A stretch of DNA of 64,000 nt from Ciborinia camelliae (taxonomy: Eukaryota > Ascomycota > Leotiomycetes > Helotiales > Sclerotiniaceae), in the NCBI GenBank assembly GCA_025890175.1, contig JANPYM010000007.1:2375517-2439516 (forward strand). Direction: 5' to 3'. The notes below the pieces were generated by a model. It worked only from the letters and a program-made list of their open reading frames with translations. It did not search any database and had not been told where the DNA came from. The position numbers and the translations under genes were made by a program. Of the stretch, positions 1-10,269 are shown piece after piece (within the stretch, counting starts at the first letter, position 1; every line of letters begins with the position of its first letter).

Positions 1-2844
1 AAAGATCATCCCCAAATTTCAATTTCTCATTTTTGTTGTAATTTTCCAATCAACTTTGATCATCTACTTCTGATATCTTTATAGACTTGCAACAAAAGAA
101 AAGTTTAAGACCCGAAGTTGCCCCGAGGTCACGAGAATCGATGCTGGTTGGTTACAAAGTAATGGTATGATGAGGCATCATGAGGCCCGAGCGTCTGGTA
201 CGATACCTGGGAACGAGAACTTCTGTAGACCTAATAAAAACAAACACTGTTTGTTGATGAGAATAAATAGAACCAAATATCTCAAGATTGTACTCAACTC
301 TGACTGGAAGTTTAGAACCAAAGAAAATCTTCAAGATTCTCAATATCTGAGCAAGTGTGTGAAAGCTCCCTAGATGGAAAATATTTGTTGAGCATCAACT
401 TGGAATCTGGACTACGGTGAAAGAAAAAATGAGATGAGGTCTTTTAACCATCAGTTCGTTGTTTGGGGATAAGATTAGGAATAAGGAAAAACAGACGTGA
501 TATACTTATATTGAAGTCATTGTATAGGTGGCACTGTCTACCTGTTAGCACCATGCCAGTGATGGTGCATCTCATACCCATTATCTGCTGTAACCTGGCT
601 CAAGTATTGATGACTCTTACTCTAGACAGCTGGGATTCCATTTGTCTATTTCTTCAAAGTTGGAGACCTGAAATGCCTACTAGTTAGGGAAAGAATGAAC
701 AAGATTTAACTTGTCTAATTGCCTGGCTGGAGTTTCCTGGTTGGAGTTTCCTGGTTGAACTTGATGGCACGTGCCTGGCTCGTGATGCTAGACTCGTGAC
801 TCATCACTCCAGGCTCGTGACCTGGTCTCAAAGTATGATCTGGCAGCAAGAGTATCTTGAAAGCATTTCACATCTGTTGAATACAGATTTACCAGTTTTT
901 GAATATCTTGTGTATTCCTCATTATTTGAGGTGTGTTGGTAAGTATCAATATGGTATGTGTTGACTCTCGATAAGGAAAGGGGGGCTCGCTAAAGACTTC
1001 GAGGGGTGGCCAAAGATTGTATTCATATTGTGGTTCTGCAAATATAACAACAAATCCTCAACTTCTGTCTCTAGTGTTGCTTTTAAGGATATAATAAAAC
1101 TGCAGCCTAGATGGGGTATCTTGTGTCAGTAAAATGATGACCCATCAACACTTTCAGCATTCATCTGTTCAGTATGTTTAAATGTTGTATATAGGGTGTA
1201 AAGTTTGACTGTGAATTTGGATATGAATAAAGGGGCCAGAAAAAACTTAAGAATGTTTCTGGATACTCATATTTATCAGATACAGATTCGATCTCTAACA
1301 CCAGGGCAGTGGTAGCATTAGACTTTACTTACAAACTTGAAGTTCAATTCTCTTTGTGTCAGAAATTGCTTGCAGTGTATATTCGAGAGTCGAGACCCGA
1401 AGGTTTGATAAGCCTATCGTTGATTATTTTGCATAGGTGGTAAGGATCGATGCGGACTTTAGGTCCACCTTGAGGCATAATACGTGCGTGTGAATCAGTT
1501 CAATCCGATGCCAGTCCCACAATATCAAGTGCTCTCTCAATTCCAAGCTTCCACCCTTGTTATAGTATGATAAATTCCACTTGTTGTAGATAATTATGTT
1601 CGGTCTCCGACGAAAAGTTTGTCGTGTTGAAGTTCGATGAAAAGGATGATTCTTTGTCTTGATCGCTGCAAGATATCGTATATGACCTAAGGAGAGATTT
1701 GAATTAGCTACAGTGCCAAGAATTGGAAGGTTGGAGGGGTTTTCGAAGTAAAAGAAAATAATTGAATCCACATATGAATAAACTTGAAGTTTCGCGAAAC
1801 TTAGTGGTCTATGGATGTAGGGAAACTCTGCTTATTATGATGATTTCAAGGTCAGTGGGATATCAAAAGAAAGAGATAATTTAGATCCATTTCCAAGAAT
1901 AAATTCTCAATATGCGTATACAGCTTGAAGATTTGAGGAAGCATGGCGCCAAGTAGGGCACCAATTTGAGATATGAAAGTTTAAAAATTGGATTTGGAAG
2001 TTGGAAAAAGTACCTAGAAGTGTTCTTCTTCTCTGACTAGCTCACGCACTAGAGATACAGATGTGCAACATTTGCAAAAACAGTCTATGCTAGCCAATGA
2101 GAGAACCAGGGCTTGATGTATCGCGTGATGCAATAAGCTAGCTGTAAGCCGAATTCAGGCAGCATTTGAATGTGGAGCCGAAATTATTAGGCTCACGGGA
2201 TTTTGCAAGTTGTAGATTGTTGTTTTTACCGGTTCATCGGCCGAAATGTGGTTCAATTGATACGCTGAGGGAAGGCTGCGTAGCTAACTATCAAGTTTCA
2301 GAAGACTCTGACTTGCGTAATGAATTACTGAAGGATGCTTTTTACTACGAAGTTGATGGGCGTTGCAGCGTTTGAGCTCCAGTATGTATGTAAATTTGAC
2401 AGTCAGAGTATAACATATAACCCCCTCCTATCCATTTTCCAGAGAAGGGTATAATCTCCAGCATCCTTTGTGACAAAGTTCATTCATGCCTTAATCGCTC
2501 AGACATCAATTGTGATATGCAGCCTTGTACTACCTACTAAAGCACGCATAAGCAAGAAATCCGAGAAGTTTTGAAAAAGAAATATTAGGTCGCAGATCTT
2601 CCCAGAAATGATCTAGAATTCTTCAGGAACAAAGACTTTGGATAGCGGGTTTATGACCTAGGTAGTTTCTGAAGAGGGAGGACAAAGTTTGTTGCCAAAT
2701 CCCGATTGAGTTCGAGTACAACTTCAGCAGCTACTCGAGCGCTCCATATTATTATGCAACTACCTAGGTAGGTATCCAGGACTCAAGTAATAATATTATG
2801 ACCCTCTTCCATTATCTGCTAGCTACTAGGTATCAAGCTCAATG
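1..2844. other. Intergenic, AT-rich, no supported gene
   Basis: No open frame here has a plausible start, coding-like composition and splice signals together. The longest, about 115 codons on the minus strand near 1,424-1,771, is not recognisable. A short patch at about 720-830 has local direct repeats, with the words CTGGTTGGAGTTTC and GGCTCGTGA repeated. The palindromic word ACCTAGGT, which recurs throughout the intergenic DNA of this window, appears near 2,762. Confidence 0.5.
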
Positions 2845-3150
2845 CGGCCGCACCGCCTACGACGTGCAACATAAGAAAGTAGCAGGCAGAGCTGTTCCCC
2901 CATTGGCTATTCGAGGTTTCTGCCAGCTATAACGGTACTATTCAGTGGTCATACCGCTTTCTGACGTGCAACAAGAACTTTTAATGGCAAGAGCTCCCCC
3001 TCTCATTGGATTAGCTCCTCTTTCTGCCAGATCTTTTGAACGGATGAGCATCTCCACCGCTTCATGACGTGCAACAAGAATCTGAGATAGCAGATTCTCC
3101 TCCCCTCATTGGATAAACTCTTTCTGCCAGGTGTATTAAGCCGATGAGCA
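2845..3150. repeat. Three-copy tandem repeat of about 103 bp
   Basis: The word GACGTGCAAC occurs at 2,861, 2,963 and 3,066, so the period is 102-103 bp. In each copy it is followed about 40 bp later by a C-rich stretch with ATTGG (a reverse CCAAT box) and then TCTGCCAG. The spacers between these words have diverged. The copies are old tandem duplications in which three short words stayed conserved. Whether they bind a factor is inference. Confidence 0.75.
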
Positions 3151-4689
3151 CCCATAGTCCTCACACTGAATGCCCTGAAAGTTAATGAAGGATAAGTCGC
3201 AGTTCCCTTTTTAACAGGACTTGATCAGCATGGCAGTTGGCAGGCATGGTAACAGTTTCTTATTTTGACTTGAAGATCTCGCGCATTAGCTACTAAGTAT
3301 TTAAGCGATAGTAGTCCCCATGTTGAGGTGAGCTGCTACGTAACAAACTACCTCGTTGATGGAGCTGGTCATATTCTAGAGTCCCCAAGAAGCACCCAGC
3401 CGTGCATTTTGTTCCTTTCTCAGCTGGCACAGCAGCTAATGATCAAACAGAAACATCCCATCATGCGCTATTATTCCTTCCGAGACCCGCGCGTCAACCG
3501 GGTGTTTTACAAGCAAGTTAGATCACCCGCAGAGCAATCAAGAGATCTTTCGTTCCACTGCAATGCGCGCAGATCTGTGCCGAAGCTGAAGAGCAGCAGA
3601 ATAGTTGAATTCTCTGCCATAATAAGTTCAAGTTCTCATGCCTAATCTAAACCTTTCGAGAAATTTGATAGCCCTTGGCAAGACGGAGGGGGTCGACAAA
3701 TGTACATACAAATACTTGATCTGCGGATATGGATAGAGATTCGGGCTATGTATCATTGCTATTTCTGGAGCCCCACCGCCGACTGTGAGGCCTAAGATAA
3801 TGTTGGTTCAGTCCATAGATAAATGATTAACTCCATGGCGGATTCCGTATCAACTAAAACATGTGTGATATAGAAGAAATAATGAAATAACATAGCTTAT
3901 TTCCATGGCAAGTTCGTGAAACTTCTGGCAGACGCCCATTGAACTTGTAGAGTGACAGTATATTTCAAATAAAGGAGTAGATTGTAGTTTCTTCTCAAGG
4001 AATGATGGGTTAGACAAGGCTATATCTTATTTCAGGACAGAATTATCTGTTTCATTTCAAAGTTTCAAGTTCTTTTAATAGCTCTAGAAGGTAGGTAGTT
4101 TGGTCGCTTTCAAAAGCGCTCTGATGTCAACACGCTTAATTCTCTCAGGAAATATGGACTCCACGGATAACAATTACCCTGATGTTGGCACATAATATAC
4201 AACCTCTGGAGCATAAATGGATGGTCTGCAGAACACAGGGTTGGTTTTATCGGTGTATAACATATGAGCTTTGGTGTCAATAATGCCATAGAGTAATATC
4301 AGAAAGAGCAGGGCCTTCTCTTATTCTTTGATCAATAGAATCTTGCAGAAGGGCTCCCAAAGCATAAGATGTCCACTGTGATAACTTCTAATAACTGGCA
4401 CATGTTGCAAAAGAATGTACGATTGCTTGCGAATCTGCATGAGACAAGTTAGCCTGCATGTGCCATGGTAGGTGTGTCTACTTTTGTAACTTTCGAGAGC
4501 CCACAGATATCTAGCAAGTCATGGTAATATATCCTTCTATTACGCCGATTTTATGATTATTTGGGGTGTGATACCTTTGCCCATGGATATTGAGCTTTCG
4601 CCGCGGTGGTGAGTGGTCTCTATATGAAGAGAGTATTCTGCGAGATCCTCGGAAGGTTCGGAATTAGATATAGATGGTAGTTGAGGTGG
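3151..4689. other. Intergenic, no supported gene
   Basis: An open frame of about 105 codons at 3,328-3,645 on the plus strand lacks an ATG at its 5' end and resembles nothing I know. The rest is AT-rich DNA without coding-like frames or clear repeats. A region near 4,580-4,690 may be the decayed 3' part of the pseudogene just to the right. Confidence 0.4.
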
Positions 4690-5953
4690 TATAGCAGCAC
4701 ATGTGCGTCTCGGATCTCTGCTGTGACTCTGCTAGTGAAATCTCGGAGGAGGGCTCCATACCTTTGAAACCGCTGTGTCTAATGTCCTTCAGGAAGTTCG
4801 TATTATAATCCATCTAGTAGGCTCCGCGGTATTTCAGCTCAAAGATGTGTCGAGTTATTATTATGAAGGATTGTAGAATTACTCACATAGAATCGAAAAG
4901 CGGCTGGAGTGCGATGTGAGTGTTGAATAACCTGCGGAGTAGTAGAACAGTTTGCGGACCACCAGCAGGCCCAGATTTATGTCCACATAGTATCTCCTTA
5001 GACCTCATAGTATTCAACCAACCCAAGTTTCTGTTGTAGCAATCTGCAGGTAGATAAAGGGATGGCAAGTAAGCTTCTAGACTAAAGAGCAAGCCCTTGG
5101 CCTCATTTGAAAAGCTCGGCTAGAATCCGAATACAAACTGAGAGGGCATAGCAGCATAGAATCGTCTTAAATCATCGTAGTCGAACGTAGTGAGGTCTTC
5201 GAATAGCTCTAGGGGTTGCGAATAAGCTGGCAGGTATCAATTAGCTTTTCGTGCCAGCTAAAAAGGTAGCTTAGATTGACATGGCAGATTAGAAAGGTTG
5301 AAACTTACTATTTTATTATTATTCAAAGATACCGTACGCCTTCCAAGGTCTAATGCGAGCTTCCAAATAAGAATATAGTCCTTGATAGCTGGCAGAATGA
5401 TCGGGGGGATATCCAAGTATCTGCTTAGGGGCCTGGCAAGAGTATAGAATTGCTTCGCATTGCTGCTATGGCACTTGTTGAAGTTCCATAACATCTTAGG
5501 GGCCATATTCAAGTCCCTACCAAGATTATATTGAGCAATAGTCTCCAGGCAAGAGCGTAAAACCGAGAGATAGTAGTTTGGATGGTTGTGGCAGTGTTAA
5601 TTCTTTTCAAACAACTGCCGTGGTATCTTTCCACGGTCTTGCGCAGATTCGCAGGTGTAGAGCAAGCCGTTAAACAGATTAATAGCTCTTAGAACTGCCA
5701 AGGGATGTCAAGTAAGATTCGGAAAGGGGGTGAAGGGGCGCTGCATTATAGCATGAGTCTCGGAGTCCTGTTGTAGCACTGCTCAGAGGTCTGTCGCAGC
5801 TTCGGAAGGGATAAATAAGCTTTGAATAAGACCATGGTCTTCAGTCTTCTCTAGAGAAGGGTATGCAATAGTCAATTAGTCGTTCAGGAGGGTATGAGAG
5901 GGTGGAATAGTTTTGCATTACTGCTGGGCTATCTTTCGTTCAACTTGGGACAT
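4690..5953 (-). pseudogene. Decayed protein-coding gene of unknown family
   Basis: Read on the minus strand, coding-like segments follow each other with stops between them. A possible start ATG at 5,953 opens a short frame with two stops. From about 5,707 to 5,309 one frame of roughly 130 codons is broken only by TAA at 5,597-5,599; it contains LRSCLETIAQYNLGRDLN and PAIKDYILIWKLALDLGRR. It ends at a good donor (GTAAGT at 5,308). A CCAG acceptor (exon from 5,226) leads to a second frame down to 4,887, broken by TAG at 5,120-5,122, containing FEDLTTFDYDDLRRFYAAM and ending at another GTGAGT donor. The first splice joins out of phase by one base, a further sign of decay. The stops are of the kind that C-to-T changes make from CAA or CAG, as in RIP, but this is not proven. 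I do not recognise the family. Confidence 0.5.
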
Positions 5954-7087
5954 AGGTTTCAAAGGACAAAGAGAGCAGTTAATGGTCATCTCTAGAAACC
6001 TGCAGAGTCTGGGCCCGACTTCACATAGCATCTAAGTGAGCTACAATCACAAAATATCAACGCAGATGACTATTGCATCACTTCTTGCACATCGGTTAGT
6101 CATTAAGAAGTTGTATGTCATGGTATTGTTAGTCTATTAAACAGCGTCAACTCAAGGAAGAGAAAGCCATGGCATCCCCCCAAAGCCTAACTCCCTCCCC
6201 CCCGCTCCCTCCCCCCGCTCCCTCACAACATACTTCCAGCCTCCCGAGGTCGCCTCAGTAATCAAACCCCGGTTCCGAGATAGGAAAGGTCCCGGCAACC
6301 ATGACCGGTCACACTCTCTCGCCTGCATTCACTCTCCCTAACCAGATGCCAACCAAGCCCTACCCCACTCACACCCAAGTCTCGACCTTAAAAGCCTCGC
6401 TCGCGACCAGCTTCTCCCAACTTCCTCCATCCCCACGACAACAATTTTGCAACAGTGTATCTTCGTCAACCATCTTTCCAAATATTATACATCGTACTTT
6501 GGTAAGTTATATTCCTTTGTTATCTTTCTTTTCCTTACCCCTTCATTAATCGCGCGCGATGATTCCATATTTTGGTCTCGCGTCTGCGGTTTTGAGAGCT
6601 GATTGCGGTCGGGTTTTGGCCAAAGCTGACCAAAGCTGACTGACTTTACCTCCCTCATCATGTACCTCAATCTACAACACATTCCTTTATATTCAACCCA
6701 TATCAATCCACTATATTGCCTTGCACATCCAGAACACTATAATCTGCAACACCTTCTTGTACATGCAAAACGCATCAATCCACCACTTTTCGTTACACAT
6801 TCAAGTCATTAAAATCCACAGTCCTTTCTTCCACTCTCATGACACATCAATCCACTACATTCTCCTGCACATTCAAGTCATCACAATCAACCGCAGCTCC
6901 TGGTTCGTTCTTGTGATTTGATAGATTCAAGTCATATGAACGCACAGCAGCTTCATGTACATTCAAGTCACCACAATCCCTAATCAGTTCTTCCACATTC
7001 AAACCACAACAATATATAGCCTTTTCTCATGAACTGAATTGCTAACAACGGATAGCCAGCATATCAAAATTCCAACAATAAACAAAC
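5954..7087. promoter_or_regulatory. Upstream region of the SANT gene, with CT-rich and repeated patches
   Basis: A very C-rich patch at about 6,178-6,235 (runs of CTCCCTCCCCC) is followed by about 700 bp of CT/CA-rich DNA typical of fungal promoters and leaders. Between 6,795 and 6,990 the word ATTCAAGTCA occurs four times, at about 6,796, 6,870, 6,924 and 6,961, within loosely repeated units. The ATG of the next gene is at 7,088. An open frame of 82 codons at 6,301-6,549 is proline/threonine-rich and could be a leader ORF, but nothing supports its translation. Confidence 0.4.
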
Positions 7088-7829
7088 ATGTCTTCAAGCG
7101 AGACCCCAAAAGTAGCCCAGGCCGAGGCTGTTGCACCAGTCGCCCCATCTGTTCAAAAGACTAAGGCTAAAGCCAAGGCTCCTGATATGAAGACCAAGAA
7201 CGCTAGGGCCATGGCTACAATTGCTGCTGGCAAGCAGGCATCGTCTGGCGCACGCTGGACAGAAGGAGAGAAGGCATGTCCCGTATTCTAGCCCTACACA
7301 ACAGTAGCTAACTGAAATGCAGCTCGACGTGGTGCGCGCTATCTTCAAACAGGTCGTCGGAGCAAAGTTCAAGCCGGACTTTGCTGCCGTCAAGCTCCCG
7401 GGCCGCAGCGAACGTTCAATCAAGCATGTTTGGGATGCTTTTATCAAGCCAGCGGGTAGTTCGGGTGGTACAAATCGTATGTTTGCATCGTTATTGACTC
7501 CTGAACCCCTATTAGACTACTAACAACTGTATTAGTTCTGGGCGCGGGTGCTTCTACCGAAAAGAAGCGTAAGGCGACTGCTGAGGAGAAAGATGACGGT
7601 ATATACTCGTCTAACCCGATCAATTATCATCAGAATACTAACATGTGGTTCTTTAGGAGAGGTTAAGAAGAAGGCAAAGATTCAAGAGGGTGCCGACGTC
7701 AAAGAGGAAGAGGAAGAAGAAGAAGAAGAAGAAGAAGAAGAAGAAGAAGAAGAAGAAGAAGAAGAAGAAGAAGAAGAGGACAATTCCGAGGAAGCCTATG
7801 AGCAACATACAGAGGGTGCTGATGCATAA
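7088..7829 (+). CDS. Small SANT/Myb-like protein with long acidic tail
   Basis: Proposed exons are 7,088-7,273, 7,323-7,476, 7,536-7,598 and 7,657-7,829, giving 191 residues. Residues 1-54 are Ala/Lys-rich. Residues about 55-100 form a Myb/SANT-like helical domain: it opens with ARWTEGEK, continues LDVVRAIFKQV and ends ERSIKHVWDAF, with aromatic residues spaced as in such domains. The C-terminus is a run of about 26 glutamates coded by GAA/GAG, then DNSEEAYEQHTEGADA. A nuclear DNA- or histone-binding role is inference from this layout. The first intron uses a GC donor (GCATGT at 7,274) and an ordinary AG acceptor; a GT alternative at 7,283 would leave only a 40-nt intron. Introns 2 and 3 have GTATGT and GTATAT donors. 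CTAAC-like branch sites lie near 7,308 and in intron 2 near 7,519. No family name is assigned. Confidence 0.8.
7714..7776 (+). repeat. (GAA)n trinucleotide repeat inside the coding region
   Basis: An almost pure run of GAA codons with a few GAG at its ends encodes the poly-glutamate tail of the SANT-like protein. Such runs change length by replication slippage in whole codons, so the tail is probably of variable length between strains. Confidence 0.9.
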
Positions 7830-8050
7830 ATAAGGGTTCTTTCTCACTGAATATGGAGATATGGAGATACGGCGTCATTTTGCAATAGTTTATTAGGATG
7901 AATAAACATTTTTTTATTTATCAATTATGTGCACCTCAGCTGCCAATGACTAGGTCATTCAAAACATTTTCTTCAGTCAATAAACAGTTAAATGCCTATG
8001 ATGGCTTCAACAAGGAGAAAGTTTCCTTGGATGTGTTGAGAGTAGATGTC
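7830..8050. other. 3' flank of the SANT-like gene
   Basis: The flank follows the TAA stop of the SANT-like gene. It is AT-rich and holds the likely 3' untranslated region. No further gene is seen. Confidence 0.4.
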
Positions 8051-8690
8051 AATAATATCAATCTAAGGTTCAACTTTAAGGAAGTTTCATCGAATCCTTT
8101 AGGAATATATACCAAATAATATCAAGTTGTAGTTAAACTTCAAAGAACTTTCGTCGGATTCTCTAAGAATATGTACCAATTAATGTTCACCTGATGTTGG
8201 ACTTTGATGAACCTTTGTTGGATCCTTCAAGAATATATTCCAAATAATAACAATCTGGAGTTAGACTTGGAGGAACTTTCATCGGATCCTTTAAGAACAT
8301 ATACCAGGGAATGTCAATCTGGGGTTCAACTTGAAACAGCTTTTATCGGACCTCTTGAGAATATGTTACAGCAGAAGTGAATATGGCCTAGAGGAGTGCC
8401 TGAGATATAAAGCATCCATCCTCGCTAGGCCGTACAGTAGGTACTGCCTCACGCATATAAAGGGCTGTGCCCTTTATAGGAGTGAGGCTCTTCAAGCAAT
8501 ATATAATATTCACTCTCGATGCATCAGCATCATGACAGAATATAAGTCAGATGATATTAATCTGAGGTTAGATTTGGAAAAGCTTTTATCAGATAATTTT
8601 AATCTAAAGTTGAACTGGGAACTGTTATCGGATCCTTCAAGAATATATTAGATAATGTTAACCTGGGGTTAGATTTTCAAGTACTATTTG
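8051..8690. repeat. Degenerate tandem array, unit about 65-70 bp
   Basis: At least seven diverged copies of a 65-70 bp unit lie head to tail. Each has a core like AATCTGGGGTTAGACTT, then AACTTTCATCGGATCCTT, then AAGAATATAT. The clearest copies begin near 8,055, 8,124, 8,190, 8,255, 8,317, 8,550 and 8,600. The array is split at 8,376-8,514 by an unrelated MITE-like insertion. The open frames within it (for example 8,331-8,651) come from the repeat and are not taken as genes. Confidence 0.75.
8376..8514. mobile_element. MITE-like element inserted in the tandem array
   Basis: This 139-bp segment has no counterpart in the flanking repeat units. It begins AGTGAATAT and ends ATATTCACT, a perfect 9-bp terminal inverted repeat. 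Inside, CCTCACGCATATAAAGGGC and GCCCTTTATAGGAGTGAGG form a near-perfect inverted repeat with three mismatches around a TGT loop, and TGGCCTAG pairs with CTAGGCC. Strong internal folding, terminal inverted repeats and small size suggest a miniature non-autonomous DNA transposon. I could not define a target-site duplication with certainty, which lowers confidence. Confidence 0.5.
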
Positions 8691-9676
8691 CTGAAAGTAT
8701 TTATCCATCACTAGATAGTTCATTATGTCTATTCAACAATGTGATAGTATCCGGCCAGACTTATGGCAAAATACACCAGGGAATATCCACTGCTGACTAT
8801 GAGATTATGGTGGTAACCCTTCAGAACTATCAGAGAATATAATAGAATGATCAACATAGACTTTGACAAAGAACTAGTGTTCACCAAAGTCCTAAGAGTA
8901 CATGTTGTGCAATGGATAGCCTAGGGCACATTTATCATAGTAATGATATATCATTTGCTACTTCTAGGATGAATTTCCCAATCAATGAAAACATATCGCT
9001 TTGAAGATTTCTAAATATATAGATTGGATAGGAGTTTCCTAGATACTTTACTGACAAAAGCCCTGGGCACTAGGTATTAGATCTGCTACTGTGTGGTCTA
9101 CCCCAGTCCACTGCTGAGTCCATTGGCCACAGTAGATAAGGAGCAGAGGACATATCAAAGCAATATGGTAAAAAAAAAAGGAACTTGCAGTTGCAGAAGG
9201 AGCATTTGCCAGCGAGAAATCATATCATCATGGGAATATAAAGTGGGCAAATTTGATATCAAAAGAGTATCATTCGGAAGTCTTGCATGCAAACACATCG
9301 GGAAATAGCCATATTGAAGCTCAGTATTTGTACAAAGTCTTGAGTCTCGAGTGTTAGGCACATGAAATGAGGTTTGACGGAGACTTGAAGCATTTGAATG
9401 AATATGAATACATTGCCAGTTTGTAGGGGATAATCGAAAAATGCTCAATGGTATTGGAGGAAAGAGCTTTTGGTTTTGTTTTTGCACCTTCATAATGTAA
9501 GCCTTGACAAGGCTGGAAGGTAGGTAGTAGGTAGGTAGTGTGGAGGAAGGAACGGCTTGTAAAAGCCTTACATAATCAATTCCACATCTAGCTAGTAAAG
9601 AATAATATCATTCCTTTCCCATTTTTAATACAAAACTCCCGACCTTACAGTAGGTACCTAATAACTTGAATGAATG
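8691..9676. other. Intergenic, no supported gene
   Basis: AT-rich DNA without coding-like frames. Overlapping frames of 71 and 112 codons on opposite strands near 9,093-9,493 have no recognisable features. A GTAGGTAGTAGGTAGGTAG patch lies near 9,520. Confidence 0.4.
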
Positions 9677-9728
9677 TGGCCATCATACAGCCACATCATA
9701 CAGCCACATCATACAGCCACATCACACA
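9677..9728. repeat. Short tandem repeat, 13-bp unit
   Basis: The unit CATACAGCCACAT is repeated about three and a half times in direct array; the last copy is changed to CACACAG. Confidence 0.8.
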
Positions 9729-9980
9729 GACCGTATAAGTGTACCTCACAGCCTCGCAGCCTCACAGCTTCATCAAAAAAACAAAGTTCATCCAACGTAT
9801 CAGATCTAGTCCCCAATAACCTTTGATATATTCACATTCACACTCACACAATACCACGGAGTAATGTAGGTTCCGTATGGATAAACTTCGGCATAAAATT
9901 TTGTATGAGGAATCTCGCTTCCATTTCCTAATGTGGAAGATTTCCTATTACAGAAAGCTAGACCAAAAATAAGAAACGTT

Positions 9981-10075
9981 ATAGTCTATAGACTATCATG
10001 ATAGACTATAGACTATAGACTATAGACTACCATGATAGATTATCATGGTAGTCTATAGACTATAGTATAGTAAAT
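9981..10075. repeat. Long hairpin/cruciform-forming palindrome
   Basis: TATAGACTACCATGATA at 10,021-10,037 and TATCATGGTAGTCTATA at 10,041-10,057 are perfect inverted copies separated by the 3-base loop GAT. The arms extend outward with few mismatches because both sides carry tandem CTATAGA units. A second, shorter palindrome (CTATCATGATAG) lies just upstream near 9,993-10,004. Confidence 0.85.
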
Positions 10076-10269
10076 AGTAACAATTGATTAAGTGTGCTTT
10101 TCCGTTGGTTTTTCAGCTCGAAATTCTTCAAATTTATAGTATATATATATAAAGTAGTAGGTTTTGATCGGAAAATTGATAAGCCCGATCCGAAATAAGC
10201 AATTTTGAAGAAGTTGTTGAAGTTTTCATAATTAAGTGATTTAATTGGGTAACAGGGGTGGCGACAGCG

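Noticed and set aside
7653..7847. Minus-strand frame with poly-phenylalanine
   Set aside because: It is the antisense shadow of the poly-glutamate run of the SANT-like gene.
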